From assembly GCF_900116705.1 (NCBI RefSeq), contig NZ_FPBP01000005.1:124001-188000 (forward strand): a stretch of DNA of 64,000 nucleotides, given 5' to 3'. The position numbers and the translations under genes were made by a program. Under the pieces are notes generated by a model. That model was given only the letters and a program-made list of their open reading frames with translations. It did no database searches and was not told the origin of the DNA. Positions within the stretch are counted from its first letter, which is position 1. Every line of letters starts with the position of its first letter. Origin of the DNA: Halomonas korlensis (GTDB lineage Bacteria; Pseudomonadota; Gammaproteobacteria; Pseudomonadales; Halomonadaceae). Below are positions 26,691-34,786 of this stretch, in pieces.

Positions 26691-27145
26691 TGGTGATCCT
26701 GGAGAGTCACGTCGCCCCCGAGTGGGTCGACTACAACGGCCACATGAACGACGCCGAGTATGCCCGGGTGTTCTCGCTGGGCGTGGAGGCGCTGATGGTG
26801 CATATCGGCCTGGACACTGCCGGCCGCGCCCGCCACGGCTATACGCTCTACACCCTCGAGACCCACCTCTGCTACCGCCGCGAGGCCCACGAGGGCCAGC
26901 CGCTCAGGGTTTCCCCGACCCTGCTGGACCGCGATGCCAAGCGCCTGCATGTCTTCTTTACGCTGCTTGACGAGGCGGGCAACCTGCTCGCCACCAGCGA
27001 GCAGATGCTGATGGGCATGGGCCAGGAGAGTGGCCGTCCGGCGCCCTTCCCCGCCGAGGTGGAGGCCGTCATCGCCACGTTGCCCCAGGCCGCGCCGGAC
27101 GCCTGGCCGGCACTCGCCGGGCGCACCATTGGCATACGCCGCTGA
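26690..27145 (+). CDS. cdhB: Betainyl-CoA thioesterase (hotdog fold)
   Basis: This 151-residue hotdog thioesterase is expected to release glycine betaine from betainyl-CoA, the last step of carnitine breakdown. The 4HBT-type signature VDYNGHMNDAEYARVF is at residues 13-28, followed by YTLETHLCYRREAHEGQPL and RLHVFFTLLDEAGNLLATSEQ. Its start shares a base with the cdhA stop (TGATG). Substrate assignment rests on the operon; fused carnitine dehydrogenase-thioesterases in other bacteria join the same two activities in one polypeptide. Confidence 0.87.
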   Translation: MVILESHVAPEWVDYNGHMNDAEYARVFSLGVEALMVHIGLDTAGRARHGYTLYTLETHLCYRREAHEGQPLRVSPTLLDRDAKRLHVFFTLLDEAGNLLATSEQMLMGMGQESGRPAPFPAEVEAVIATLPQAAPDAWPALAGRTIGIRR

Positions 27146-27327
27146 GTAAATCGCCAACTCAAGAGCAACAAGAGAGTCAGCTGCCCACCATAGGGGCAGC
27201 CCAACGGGATCGCCGGCCCGAGGCCCGGCCCAAGAGGATATCGCTTATCGCTACGCCAACTCCCCCCACTCGTCCCCCGTTTCAACAGAGCGATGCATCG
27301 CCACAGGCCGGGCTCGGCACCGACTAT

Positions 27328-28971
27328 ATGGTGACCGAACTCTCCCAGGGAGGCGTCTTCCAGGGCATGCACAAGGGCATGACCCTCACCTCCGCCGCCT
27401 TGGTACTGGCCTTCGTGCTCTTCACCGGGCTTGACCCCGATGCCGCTGGCAGCGTATTCGGCGCTGCCCGTGCCTGGATCGAAGGCGCCTTCAGCGGCTA
27501 CTACCTGATAACGGTGATGCTGCTGCTCGCGGTCTGTACCTTCATCGTGCTCAGCCGCTACGGCAGCATACGCCTGGGGGCCGACGACAGCCGCCCCGAG
27601 TTCAGCAACTTCGCCTGGTTCTCGATGCTGTTCTCCGCCGGCATTGGTATCGGCATCCTGTTCTTCGGCGTCGCCGAGCCGATTTTCTACCTCGACGACA
27701 CCGGCGCCTTCGGCTATCCCAACAATCCTCATGCCGACATGGCCGGGGCCGCCGCCATCGGCTACGAGCGCGCCATCGATGCGCTACGCGTCACGGTCTT
27801 CCACTGGGGGCTGCACGGCTGGGCAATCTACGTCATCGTCGGCATGTCGTTGGCCTACTTCGCTTACCGCAAGGGGCTACCGCTGGCACTCAGGTCGGCC
27901 CTGTATCCCTTCATCGGCGAACGCATCTTCGGCCCGCTGGGCCATCTCTTCGATATCCTCGGGGTGCTGGGCTGCGTGTTCGGCGTGGCCACCTCCCTGG
28001 GCCTCGGCGTCAGCCAGATGGCCGTGGGACTGGAGCGCCTGGTAGGTATCGGCTCCGGCCTGAATACCCAACTGGTGCTGATCGCCCTGATCTCGACGGT
28101 GTCGATCATCTCGGCGGTCACTGGGGTACGTCGCGGCATCAAGGTGATCTCCGAGCTCAACATCTGGGTCTCGTTACTCGTGGTCGGTGTCTTCCTGATC
28201 GGCGGCCCCACCCTGTGGCTGATCACCGCCTTCGGCGAGACCCTGCTCGACTACACCATCAACTTCATCCCCATGGGGCTATGGTTCGCCGATGAGCCGG
28301 GCAGCGTGGAGTGGCAAAAAGGCTGGACAATCTTCTACTGGGGCTGGTGGCTGGCCTGGGCGCCCTTCGTCGGGCTCTTTATCGCGCGTATTTCCAAGGG
28401 TCGTACCCTGCGCGAGTTCGTGCTCGGTGTGCTGCTGGTACCGACGCTGATCATCTTCATGTGGTTGATCATCTTCGGCGGCAATGCCATGTATCAGGAG
28501 CTCAACGCCGCGGGCGGGCCAGGTAGCGCCGGCATCATCGAGTTGGTCAACGCATGGAAACTGCCAGCGGCGCTGTTCGCCACCGCCGACGGCATCGTCG
28601 GCACCGGCACCTTCGGCTGGGTGCTCTCGGCGATGATGGTCTTCCTGCTGATGAGCTGGTTCGTCACTTCCTCGGACTCAGGCACGCTTGTGCTGACCAC
28701 CATCCTGTCGCTGGGCGACAACGAGCCACCCAAGCGCTTCCGAGTCTTCTGGGGCGTGGTGATCGGTCTGGTGGCCGCGGTGCTGCTGGTGGCCGGCGGG
28801 CTCACGGCGCTGCAGACGGCGCTGATCGTCGCCGCCCTGCCGCTGAGCGTGGTCATCCTGGTGATGACCGCTGGCGTGCTGCTCTCGCTGTTCCGGGAAA
28901 CCCTCGAGGCGCGACACCAAGCCGCCGCCAAGCCATTGCCAGAACAACAAGGAGACTCTCATGAACGTTGA
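27328..28971 (+). CDS. BCCT-family betaine/carnitine/choline transporter
   Basis: This secondary transporter for quaternary ammonium compounds has 547 residues and twelve predicted helices. Family signatures are FAWFSMLFSAGIGIGILFFG, the tryptophan-rich YWGWWLAWAPFVGLF followed by IARISKGRTLREF, and SWFVTSSDSGTLV. The operon suggests gamma-butyrobetaine or carnitine as substrate. ATG at 27328 is the first usual start codon, but it has no ribosome-binding site. The frame is open upstream to before 27142 and encodes GTDY just before the ATG, a tetrapeptide seen near the N-terminus of many BCCT proteins. The true N-terminus may therefore be longer with a rare start codon. It overlaps the next gene by 11 bp. 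Confidence 0.9.
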   Translation: MVTELSQGGVFQGMHKGMTLTSAALVLAFVLFTGLDPDAAGSVFGAARAWIEGAFSGYYLITVMLLLAVCTFIVLSRYGSIRLGADDSRPEFSNFAWFSMLFSAGIGIGILFFGVAEPIFYLDDTGAFGYPNNPHADMAGAAAIGYERAIDALRVTVFHWGLHGWAIYVIVGMSLAYFAYRKGLPLALRSALYPFIGERIFGPLGHLFDILGVLGCVFGVATSLGLGVSQMAVGLERLVGIGSGLNTQLVLIALISTVSIISAVTGVRRGIKVISELNIWVSLLVVGVFLIGGPTLWLITAFGETLLDYTINFIPMGLWFADEPGSVEWQKGWTIFYWGWWLAWAPFVGLFIARISKGRTLREFVLGVLLVPTLIIFMWLIIFGGNAMYQELNAAGGPGSAGIIELVNAWKLPAALFATADGIVGTGTFGWVLSAMMVFLLMSWFVTSSDSGTLVLTTILSLGDNEPPKRFRVFWGVVIGLVAAVLLVAGGLTALQTALIVAALPLSVVILVMTAGVLLSLFRETLEARHQAAAKPLPEQQGDSHER

Positions 28972-30166
28972 CCTGCCCCTGACGCCTGACTACGACGCCT
29001 GGCCCATCGAGGCCGACCTCGAGACAGTATCCTTCACGCCGCGCCTGGTAACCGTGCGCTGGAGTGACGGACGCGAGAGCCGCTACCACGGCATCTGGCT
29101 GCGCGAGAACGCCGCCGACGCGACCACCGTCAACCCGGCGACCCGCGAGCGCATCCTGGATCTCTCCACCCTGCCCGGCTGGCCGGAGATCGGCGACGCC
29201 GAGATCGATGATAGCGGCGCATTATGCGTGGACTTCGTGCCGGAGGACCGACGCCTGCGCTTCCACCCCGGCTGGCTGCGCGCCCACGACTACGACAATG
29301 CCGAGGATCCCGAGGCGCCGCCGGTGCCGGTGGCCGCCTGGCAGGGCGGCTCCGGGCAAGGCCCGGACAGCCTCGACGCCAGCGGTCTGCTCGACACCGA
29401 GCCGGCCAGCGAGGCCGAGGAGGCGATCCTCGCCCCAGCGCTGGAAAGCGTACTGGGCAAGGGACTGGTGCGCCTACGCGGCCTGCCTACCGAGCCCGAC
29501 TCGCTGGAGGCCATCGCCCGGCGCATCGGGCCGGTGCGCCCTACCAACTTCGGCCAGCTGTTCGACGTCAAGGCCAAGCCCGATCCGGACTCCAACGCCT
29601 ATACTTCCATCGCCTTGCCGCCCCACGTTGACCTGCCGACCCGCGAATATCAGCCGGGCCTGCAGATGCTGCATTGCCTGGAGAACAGCGTGGAAGGCGG
29701 CGAAGCGGTGATGCTCGACGGTTTCGCCGTGGCCGAGGCGCTGCGCACGCGTAACCCCGAGGCCTTCGCCACCCTGCCCCGGGTGCGCTGGTGCTACGCC
29801 AATACTGCCAAGGCCACCGACTACGTCTGGTACGCGCCGATGATCCGCCTCGACGAGCGCGGCGAACTGCTCGAGGTGCGTATCGCCGATTTCCTGCGTG
29901 GCCCGCTGCAGGCCGACTTTGAGGAGGTCGAGCCGGCCTTTGATGCGCTGATGACCCTGCAACGGATGCTGCGCGAGCCCGAGTTCGCCATTCGCTTCAC
30001 CTATCGGCCCGGCGACCTGGTGATCTTCGATAACCGTCGCCTGCTCCACGCCCGCGACGCCTTCGAGGGCTCAAGCGGCCATCGCTGGCTACAGGGTTGC
30101 TACATGGAGCGCGACGAGATCCGCTCGCGCTACCGCATGGTGCAGCGCGCCCGGCGTCAGCGGTAG
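28961..30166 (+). CDS. Gamma-butyrobetaine dioxygenase (2-oxoglutarate/Fe2+)
   Basis: This TauD/BBOX-family oxygenase hydroxylates gamma-butyrobetaine to L-carnitine. In the 401-residue protein the iron triad is His222 and Asp224 (PHVDLP) with His363 (LLHARDAF), and Arg375 (GHRWLQG) should bind 2-oxoglutarate. The N-terminal DUF971-like domain has GIWLRENAADATTVNPATRE, where characterised BBOX enzymes have a cysteine cluster that binds zinc. Those cysteines are missing, although the later His (FHPGWL, His102) remains. The ATG at 28961 has AAGGAG 8 nt upstream. It completes the route butyrobetaine, carnitine, dehydrocarnitine, betaine with the preceding genes. Confidence 0.87.
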   Translation: MNVDLPLTPDYDAWPIEADLETVSFTPRLVTVRWSDGRESRYHGIWLRENAADATTVNPATRERILDLSTLPGWPEIGDAEIDDSGALCVDFVPEDRRLRFHPGWLRAHDYDNAEDPEAPPVPVAAWQGGSGQGPDSLDASGLLDTEPASEAEEAILAPALESVLGKGLVRLRGLPTEPDSLEAIARRIGPVRPTNFGQLFDVKAKPDPDSNAYTSIALPPHVDLPTREYQPGLQMLHCLENSVEGGEAVMLDGFAVAEALRTRNPEAFATLPRVRWCYANTAKATDYVWYAPMIRLDERGELLEVRIADFLRGPLQADFEEVEPAFDALMTLQRMLREPEFAIRFTYRPGDLVIFDNRRLLHARDAFEGSSGHRWLQGCYMERDEIRSRYRMVQRARRQR

Positions 30167-30469
30167 ATCGCCGCCAAAGCCTAATTTCCACTGGTTAGGT
30201 AACGTCTCGCTCAGCCTCTGTCGATCCGCCGGCCATCGCGTCTCATCACGCCAGCGGCTCGACGGGATGCATATCCATAGTCAGTGGCAACTGCCGGCGT
30301 GACCGGCTGGCCGGGGTTGGCGGTCATGCGCCCGAAGGAGCGCGATACCATGAGCGGCTTTCTGGAGGCGGTCATGTCATTCAGCTCTTGTCTGACCGCT
30401 GAAGCGGTTGACAGATGACCGTTCCTTTTATAGAACGTTCTATAAAAGGAACGATCCGGAAGCACCAAT
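30167..30469. other. Intergenic region before the XRE-azlCD operon
   Basis: 303 bp, no gene supported. It contains the short inverted repeat ACCGCT-GA-AGCGGT at 30395-30408, a TTGACA box at 30408-30413 and the large palindrome at 30420-30453. The left part (30167-30390) shows nothing I can name apart from the end of the carnitine operon transcript. Confidence 0.5.
30420..30453. promoter_or_regulatory. Perfect 34-bp palindrome (probable operator) over the XRE promoter
   Basis: The left arm CGTTCCTTTTATAGAAC is followed immediately by its exact reverse complement, with no spacer. A consensus -35 box TTGACA lies at 30408-30413, and -10-like TATAGA/TAGAAC falls inside the left arm at 15-17 bp spacing. 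The right end is 16 bp before the XRE-cupin start codon. Repressor binding here would block its own promoter. Confidence 0.8.
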
Positions 30470-30994
30470 ATGGATAAGCTCTCACTCAGCACCCTGGGCC
30501 AGCACTTGCAGGGCCTGCGTCAGGCGCAAGGTTGGTCGCTGTCACAGCTGGCCGCCGCCGCCGGCATTGCCAAGTCGAACCTGTCGCGCCTCGAGCAGGG
30601 CAACGGCAACCCCACCCTGGATACCATCTGGCGCCTGGCGGTGCAGCTGAAGGTGCCCTTTGGCACACTGGTCGCCCCCATCGCAGGGCCCCTGGGCGAG
30701 GACGGCGTGGAGGTGCGCCTGCTCGACCAGGGCAAGGATCGTCCCCAGGTCGACGCCTACTGGATGCGCTGTGCGCCTCATACCACGCGCCTCGCCGAGC
30801 CCCACACTCCCGGCGCCCGAGAATCGCTCATCCTGATCAGCGGCACCTTGGAGGCAGGACCGGAAGGCGTTACCCGACGCCTCACAGCCGGCGACTCTCT
30901 TACTTTCGCTGCCGATCGTCCCCATCTCTATCGCACCGGGGACACCTGGGCCACGCTGCTGCTCAGCGTCGTCTACCAGGAGCCCATCCCATGA
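30470..30994 (+). CDS. XRE-family regulator with cupin domain
   Basis: This 174-residue transcription factor has an N-terminal lambda-repressor-like HTH (LSQLAAAAGIAKSNLSRLEQ, then GNGNPTLDTIWRLA, residues 23-57) and a C-terminal cupin that probably senses a small molecule (ESLILISGTLE, AGDSLTFAADRPHLYR). It is followed with a 4-bp overlap by azlC and azlD, so it most likely controls export of the ligand it senses, perhaps an amino acid. The large palindrome 16 bp upstream is its probable autoregulatory operator. GGAAG lies 8 nt before the ATG. Confidence 0.9.
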   Translation: MDKLSLSTLGQHLQGLRQAQGWSLSQLAAAAGIAKSNLSRLEQGNGNPTLDTIWRLAVQLKVPFGTLVAPIAGPLGEDGVEVRLLDQGKDRPQVDAYWMRCAPHTTRLAEPHTPGARESLILISGTLEAGPEGVTRRLTAGDSLTFAADRPHLYRTGDTWATLLLSVVYQEPIP

Positions 30995-31722
30995 GCCTGC
31001 AAACCGCCGCCTCGCCGACCCGCCCCTGGCTGACCGGCGCGCACGAGGCCCTCCCGCTGCTCGGTGGCTATGTGCCGGTGGCCATCTCCTTCGGTCTGGT
31101 TGCCACCCAGGCCGGCTTCTCCGCCTGGGAAGCCGTGCTGATCTCGACGCTGATCTATGCGGGCGCCTCACAGTTCCTGTTCGTCGGCATGGTCGCCGCC
31201 GGCGCCCCGCTATGGCTGGTAGTGGTCATGACGCTGCTGATCAATCTGCGCCATGTGGTCTACGCGCCCAACCTGGCCCCCTGGCTACCCCCGAGCCGCG
31301 GCTGGCCCTGGTTGATGCACGGCCTCACCGATCAGGTTTTTGCCCTGGCTCATGCCCGACTTCCCCAGCTGCCGGCCTCCCAGCGCCTTGGCTGGTTCGT
31401 CGGGGTAGCCCTGCTGGCCTGGGCGAGCTGGATCGCCGGCACGGCGTTCGGCGCGGTGGCCGGCGGCGAGCTGATCACTCGCTGGGCCCTGATGGGCGAG
31501 ATACTGCCCTTTGCCCTGCCCGCGCTCTTCCTGGTACTGATAGCACCCCGCTTCACTTCCCGTCGCTGGAGCTTGGCCCTGGGCCTGACCACCCTCATCG
31601 CCTTGCTGTTGACGGTCCTGGGCCTGACCAATCTGGCAATTCCTCTCGCCGCCGCCTGCGGCGCGCTGTGCTTTCAGGTCGTGAAGTTCGACCCCACCGC
31701 ACCAGGAGAGCGCCATGAGTAG
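30991..31722 (+). CDS. azlC: AzlC-family amino-acid exporter, large subunit
   Basis: This 243-residue membrane protein belongs to the AzlC/YgaZ family. With AzlD it forms an exporter of branched-chain amino acids or analogues. Family marks are LLGGYVPVAISFGLVATQAG and STLIYAGASQFLFVGM, followed by MTLLINLRHVVYAPNLAPWL. Six or seven helices are predicted. Start: ATG at 30991 overlaps the regulator stop by 4 bp; the frame is open further upstream inside the regulator gene, which is not used. It overlaps azlD by 8 bp. Substrate is inferred from the family only. Confidence 0.92.
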   Translation: MSLQTAASPTRPWLTGAHEALPLLGGYVPVAISFGLVATQAGFSAWEAVLISTLIYAGASQFLFVGMVAAGAPLWLVVVMTLLINLRHVVYAPNLAPWLPPSRGWPWLMHGLTDQVFALAHARLPQLPASQRLGWFVGVALLAWASWIAGTAFGAVAGGELITRWALMGEILPFALPALFLVLIAPRFTSRRWSLALGLTTLIALLLTVLGLTNLAIPLAAACGALCFQVVKFDPTAPGERHE

Positions 31723-32059
31723 CGCTCTCTGGCTGGCCGTGATCGCCTCGGCGCTGGGTACCTTGCTGATGCGCCTGTTGCCTCTGCTATGGATGCAACG
31801 CCATCTCAAGCGGCTCGGCGACGACGACCTTGAGGCCATGCCCCAGTGGCTGGGTCTGCTCGGCCCGCTGATGATCACTGCCGTGTTCGGGGTATCGCTG
31901 GTGCCTACAAGGACCGACGCCATCTCCTGGATTGCCACGCTCGTCGGCTTGCTGGCCACCCTGGTCGTCTGGCGGCGCACGCGCACCCTGGGCTGGCCGG
32001 TGGCGGCGGGTGTCGCCGCTTATGGAGCGGCGGTCATGCTGGTAGCCTGGGGGACATAG
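31715..32059 (+). CDS. azlD: AzlD-family exporter small subunit
   Basis: This 114-residue membrane protein with four predicted helices is the AzlD/YgaH partner of AzlC. Typical features are the N-terminal MRLLPLLWMQRHLKRL, then WLGLLGPLMITAVFGVSLVP and a terminal hydrophobic pair of helices. It overlaps azlC by 8 bp and ends the operon. The AzlC-AzlD pairing and the regulator upstream argue for inducible efflux of an amino acid or analogue. Confidence 0.9.
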   Translation: MSSALWLAVIASALGTLLMRLLPLLWMQRHLKRLGDDDLEAMPQWLGLLGPLMITAVFGVSLVPTRTDAISWIATLVGLLATLVVWRRTRTLGWPVAAGVAAYGAAVMLVAWGT

Positions 32060-32230
32060 GCAGAGGCGCTGAAACACTTCTTCAGCGTTTTAATCCGAAA
32101 GTCCAGAATGGGTCATGCTGTCCCAACACCGTAGTGTGACTGCTCCTTTCCAGCCAGTTCAAACGAGACGTGAACGCAGACGCAAGCGTAGCAAGGGCAT
32201 GGCCAAGCGGCAGATCAAAAGAGCATTAGT

Positions 32231-32252
32231 ACGGGCACCCTAAGGTGCCCGT
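32231..32252. terminator. Strong hairpin between azlD and the acidic-protein gene
   Basis: ACGGGCACC (32231-32239), loop CTAA, GGTGCCCGT (32244-32252): a perfect 9-bp GC-rich stem. It lies 171 bp after azlD and 46 bp beyond the convergent gene's stop. There is no T tract on the plus side and only a distant one on the minus side, so it may act as a weak bidirectional terminator or 3'-end stabiliser. Confidence 0.5.
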
Positions 32253-32298
32253 GATGTGTCACGAACGACACGGCCTTCATCAAAGAGACAGCCCATTG

Positions 32299-32673
32299 CT
32301 ATTGCGTCTGGGTTCCGGCTTCCTCCTCTGGTTCGGGCTCATCTCCCGACTGGGTCCCCTGTTTCCCTTCGATGCCGGCACCTCCTGCTACGTTCGGGTC
32401 GCTGGTCACAGCCGCACCGTTGTCATTTTCGCCTTCTGGCGCGCTACCCTCTTGGCCCTGTTGCTCTTTCCAGTCGCTATCACCCTGCTGGGCTTCTTCA
32501 CCGGCACCGCCGGTAGCGTTACTGTCTTCCATGGTAGTTTTATCGGCTTTGCTGTAGTTACCCTCCTTGCCTTCCTTTTTGGCACTATCATCGGCAAACG
32601 CCAAGGGGGAAGCCGCCAGGCCGAGTATTACGCCAACGACTCCTATCCGTTTGAGAAACTCTCGAGACATCAT
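32299..32673 (-). CDS. Small exported, highly acidic protein
   Basis: A 124-residue protein with a clear Sec signal peptide (residues 1-27: basic start, hydrophobic GVVGVILGLAASPLAFA, cleavage before DDSAKK). The mature part is low-complexity, rich in Glu, Asp, Gly, Gln and Ser, with repeated GGAG units (NATGGAGEE, NVAGGAGIEG). It is probably disordered and soluble at high salt in the periplasm or outside. Start: ATG at 32673 with GGGAG 8 nt upstream; an in-frame ATG follows at once. I recognise no family. It is the most downstream of four same-strand stress-type genes. Confidence 0.75.
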   Translation of the reverse strand: MMSREFLKRIGVVGVILGLAASPLAFADDSAKKEGKEGNYSKADKTTMEDSNATGGAGEEAQQGDSDWKEQQGQEGSAPEGENDNGAAVTSDPNVAGGAGIEGKQGTQSGDEPEPEEEAGTQTQ

Positions 32674-32837
32674 CTCTAGCACTCCCTGTTGCGTTACACT
32701 TCGCTCATGCAGCGATTCAGCACCATTCTTCCATGTTAAATGGTGTGCTTTCAGGTCGGCTTGCGCGTTACCGCTGGTCGGTTTGGCACGAACGCTACCC
32801 AGCACCGTTGGTTTCCTTCGCTGCCTTCCTTGCCCGC

Positions 32838-33413
32838 TTAGCCGGTTTGTCGCCCCGTGAGCTTATCCCGGAGTCGGTCGACCATTCCCACACCCGGCCC
32901 GATGCTCTTGTGGAACAGTTCAGAGTGTGGCGCGCTGGGGTGAGGACGGGTCGGTGCCAGTTTCTTGGCCTTCTGCACCTTTTCACCCATATTGACGAGC
33001 TCATCGCCAGAAATGTGGGTGCGCAGTTTCGGAAACTGCTCGGATTCCTCGTCGTTTGCATGGTGGCGCAACAGCGCCCCCAACCGCCCGATACGCTCCA
33101 TAAACAACGGAACAGCGGCATTGGTGTTTTCCAGCTGCTTCATCACCGCCACGATCTCGTCGTGCTCCTGCTTGTCGTGTTCGACCTCACTGGCTCCGTT
33201 GGGCACATGTTTTTCTATCGCAGGGTAAACGAACATCTCCTCGGCGACGGCATGACGCATCACCTCCGCGATCAGGGTATCAGCCAAGTCCCTGCGCTGG
33301 CCTGGATCCGATTCACGCTCGATCTGGCCAACCAGTTCCATCATCTCCTGATGATCGGTCGTCAGGATGTCTGCGACATCCTGGCTTGACCCAGTATCTC
33401 TATAATCGGCCAT
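32838..33413 (-). CDS. Hemerythrin-like domain protein
   Basis: This 191-residue cytoplasmic protein with a hemerythrin/HHE-type four-helix bundle may bind a di-iron centre for O2, NO or iron sensing or repair. Candidate ligands are in DHQEMMEL, RHAVAEEMFVYPAIE, EHDEIVAVM and LLRHHANDEESEQFP. The C-terminal 40 residues are basic and Pro/His-rich. Start: ATG at 33413 with a strong GGGAGG about 6 nt upstream; a longer frame is possible but poorly supported. It has its own promoter (33459-33486). Function cannot be fixed from sequence. Confidence 0.85.
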   Translation of the reverse strand: MADYRDTGSSQDVADILTTDHQEMMELVGQIERESDPGQRRDLADTLIAEVMRHAVAEEMFVYPAIEKHVPNGASEVEHDKQEHDEIVAVMKQLENTNAAVPLFMERIGRLGALLRHHANDEESEQFPKLRTHISGDELVNMGEKVQKAKKLAPTRPHPSAPHSELFHKSIGPGVGMVDRLRDKLTGRQTG

Positions 33414-33458
33414 GGGTCTCCCTCCCTGGGATCGTTGCTCTTGAGACAAAGCGCTAAA

Positions 33459-33486
33459 TTTATAAAATATAATCTTTAAAACTCAA
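33459..33486 (-). promoter_or_regulatory. Promoter of the hemerythrin-like gene
   Basis: On the minus strand TTGAGT (33486-33481), a 16-bp spacer and TATAAA (33464-33459). The block is A/T-rich within GC-rich DNA and lies between the upstream gene's stop and the start at 33413. Confidence 0.6.
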
Positions 33487-33493
33487 AAATTAA

Positions 33494-33955
33494 TCATGTC
33501 TTAACGTGCAACAGTACGTTTTCTACCCTTTCCCTAGCGCCAATCTCGCCCGCCATTTCGATGTTGTCAAAATCTCCTCGCAACGCCTTGAGCGCATAAC
33601 GCTCATGATTGATCTCTGAGGCTGTACGGACACCTCTATGGCGGAATAAAACGACTGGAGGGCACCACCTTTGAAGCGCATGCTGAAGCAGAAACCCCGA
33701 CACCGCAAAGGGCAGCACGAGCCAACGCTTATCAACCAGGGCACCCAGGCCAATCCCGGCGAGGCTGATAGTGGCGGCATTCGCCTCGAGTGTGCGCTCG
33801 ATATCCCATTCATGATCCAGTTCATCGAGGCGCTCTGCTATCTCGTCTGGATTTTCCGCATAATATGCGATGCTTCGCTTCATTCTGGCCTGAATCGCAT
33901 TATTCACCCGCTCGGATGTATTTCGTTCTACACGCGTCACGGTAGAGGGAAACAT
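33494..33955 (-). CDS. DUF2892-like small membrane protein
   Basis: This 153-residue protein starts MFPSTVTRVERNTSERVNNA, followed by RMKRSIAYYAENPDEIAERL and DELDHEWDIERTLEANAATI. A hydrophobic pair SLAGIGLGALVDKRWLVLPF and VSGFLLQHALQRW follows, then a polar C-terminal tail. The central part resembles DUF2892/YgaP-type membrane domains; the function is unknown. The ATG at 33955 has AGGAGA 8 nt upstream. It is part of the same-strand group of four with a hemerythrin, an acidic exported protein and an OBAP lipoprotein. Confidence 0.72.
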   Translation of the reverse strand: MFPSTVTRVERNTSERVNNAIQARMKRSIAYYAENPDEIAERLDELDHEWDIERTLEANAATISLAGIGLGALVDKRWLVLPFAVSGFLLQHALQRWCPPVVLFRHRGVRTASEINHERYALKALRGDFDNIEMAGEIGARERVENVLLHVKT

Positions 33956-34009
33956 AAGACTCTCCTGAGCTTTCAAGACTAACTTCCTTTTATTCGAACC
34001 GTTTTGCTT

Positions 34010-34786
34010 CTACTCGGACGGCTTGGCCTCGACCCCTGGGATTGGCTGCGTGGGCCCTGGAAACTCGCCCTGCAAGGCATCGACGCCAGACTGGGGATTG
34101 GCCAGTGGCACAAGATCCTGGCGCGCTCGGCGCCGCTCGGTCGTATCGATTTCCATACGCTGGTCGCGCTCTTCTATTAAACCGGGATTTGCCTCACCGT
34201 CACGATTAAACGACCAGGCCAGAGAAGGCTCTCCAAGCGGAAGAGAAACTTCATTGCCCTCACCTTGCGTGGTATCCCAGGTATGCCATGTCTTGCCATA
34301 ACTATTGATCTTGGTTTTCATGAGTTCATGTTCGGCGGCCGCAGGCAGGTTGGGAGCCACCAACTGACCGGAGAGAATTTCTCCGTTATGAGGATGCCAA
34401 TATTGTTTCTCTTCTTCCGGCAGACGCTCGAAGAGCTCCTCTGAGATGATATATTCAATGCCGTTTAGCTTTGCATCATCAGAGTTCGCATCGTAGAGGG
34501 CACATTGCAAAAAATCGTCATTGATTTGATCGCAAAAATGGTGGGCCTCAAACTGATGTAAAGGTTGCTTTTTTAGCGGATGAAAACCAACGAGATATAC
34601 TTGCAGCTGCGATGGCGGGGCATCCGTCTGCATGACACTTGCGCCTGCTTCCAGGGCCTGAGCTTTTATACTCGCTTGCTCACCAGGCACATCGACATTT
34701 GAGCGCACCTCATCCATCCCGGTACACCCTGCCAACGTAAACAGCGATACGGCGAAGACGACAGAAACGCAGCGTGGCTCACGCAT
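34010..34786 (-). CDS. OBAP (DUF1264) family lipoprotein
   Basis: This 258-residue putative lipoprotein has signal MREPRCVSVVFAVSLFTLAG and the lipobox cysteine at position 21. The mature protein contains the oil-body-associated-protein domain: LHQFEAHHFCDQINDDFLQC, YDANSDDAKLNGIEYIIS and EEEKQYWHPHNGEILSG. Plant members coat lipid bodies; bacterial ones are uncharacterised. Asp at position +2 is missing (Thr), so by the E. coli rule it would go to the outer membrane. It is the first gene of the 32299-34786 group. Confidence 0.85.
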   Translation of the reverse strand: MREPRCVSVVFAVSLFTLAGCTGMDEVRSNVDVPGEQASIKAQALEAGASVMQTDAPPSQLQVYLVGFHPLKKQPLHQFEAHHFCDQINDDFLQCALYDANSDDAKLNGIEYIISEELFERLPEEEKQYWHPHNGEILSGQLVAPNLPAAAEHELMKTKINSYGKTWHTWDTTQGEGNEVSLPLGEPSLAWSFNRDGEANPGLIEERDQRMEIDTTERRRARQDLVPLANPQSGVDALQGEFPGPTQPIPGVEAKPSE

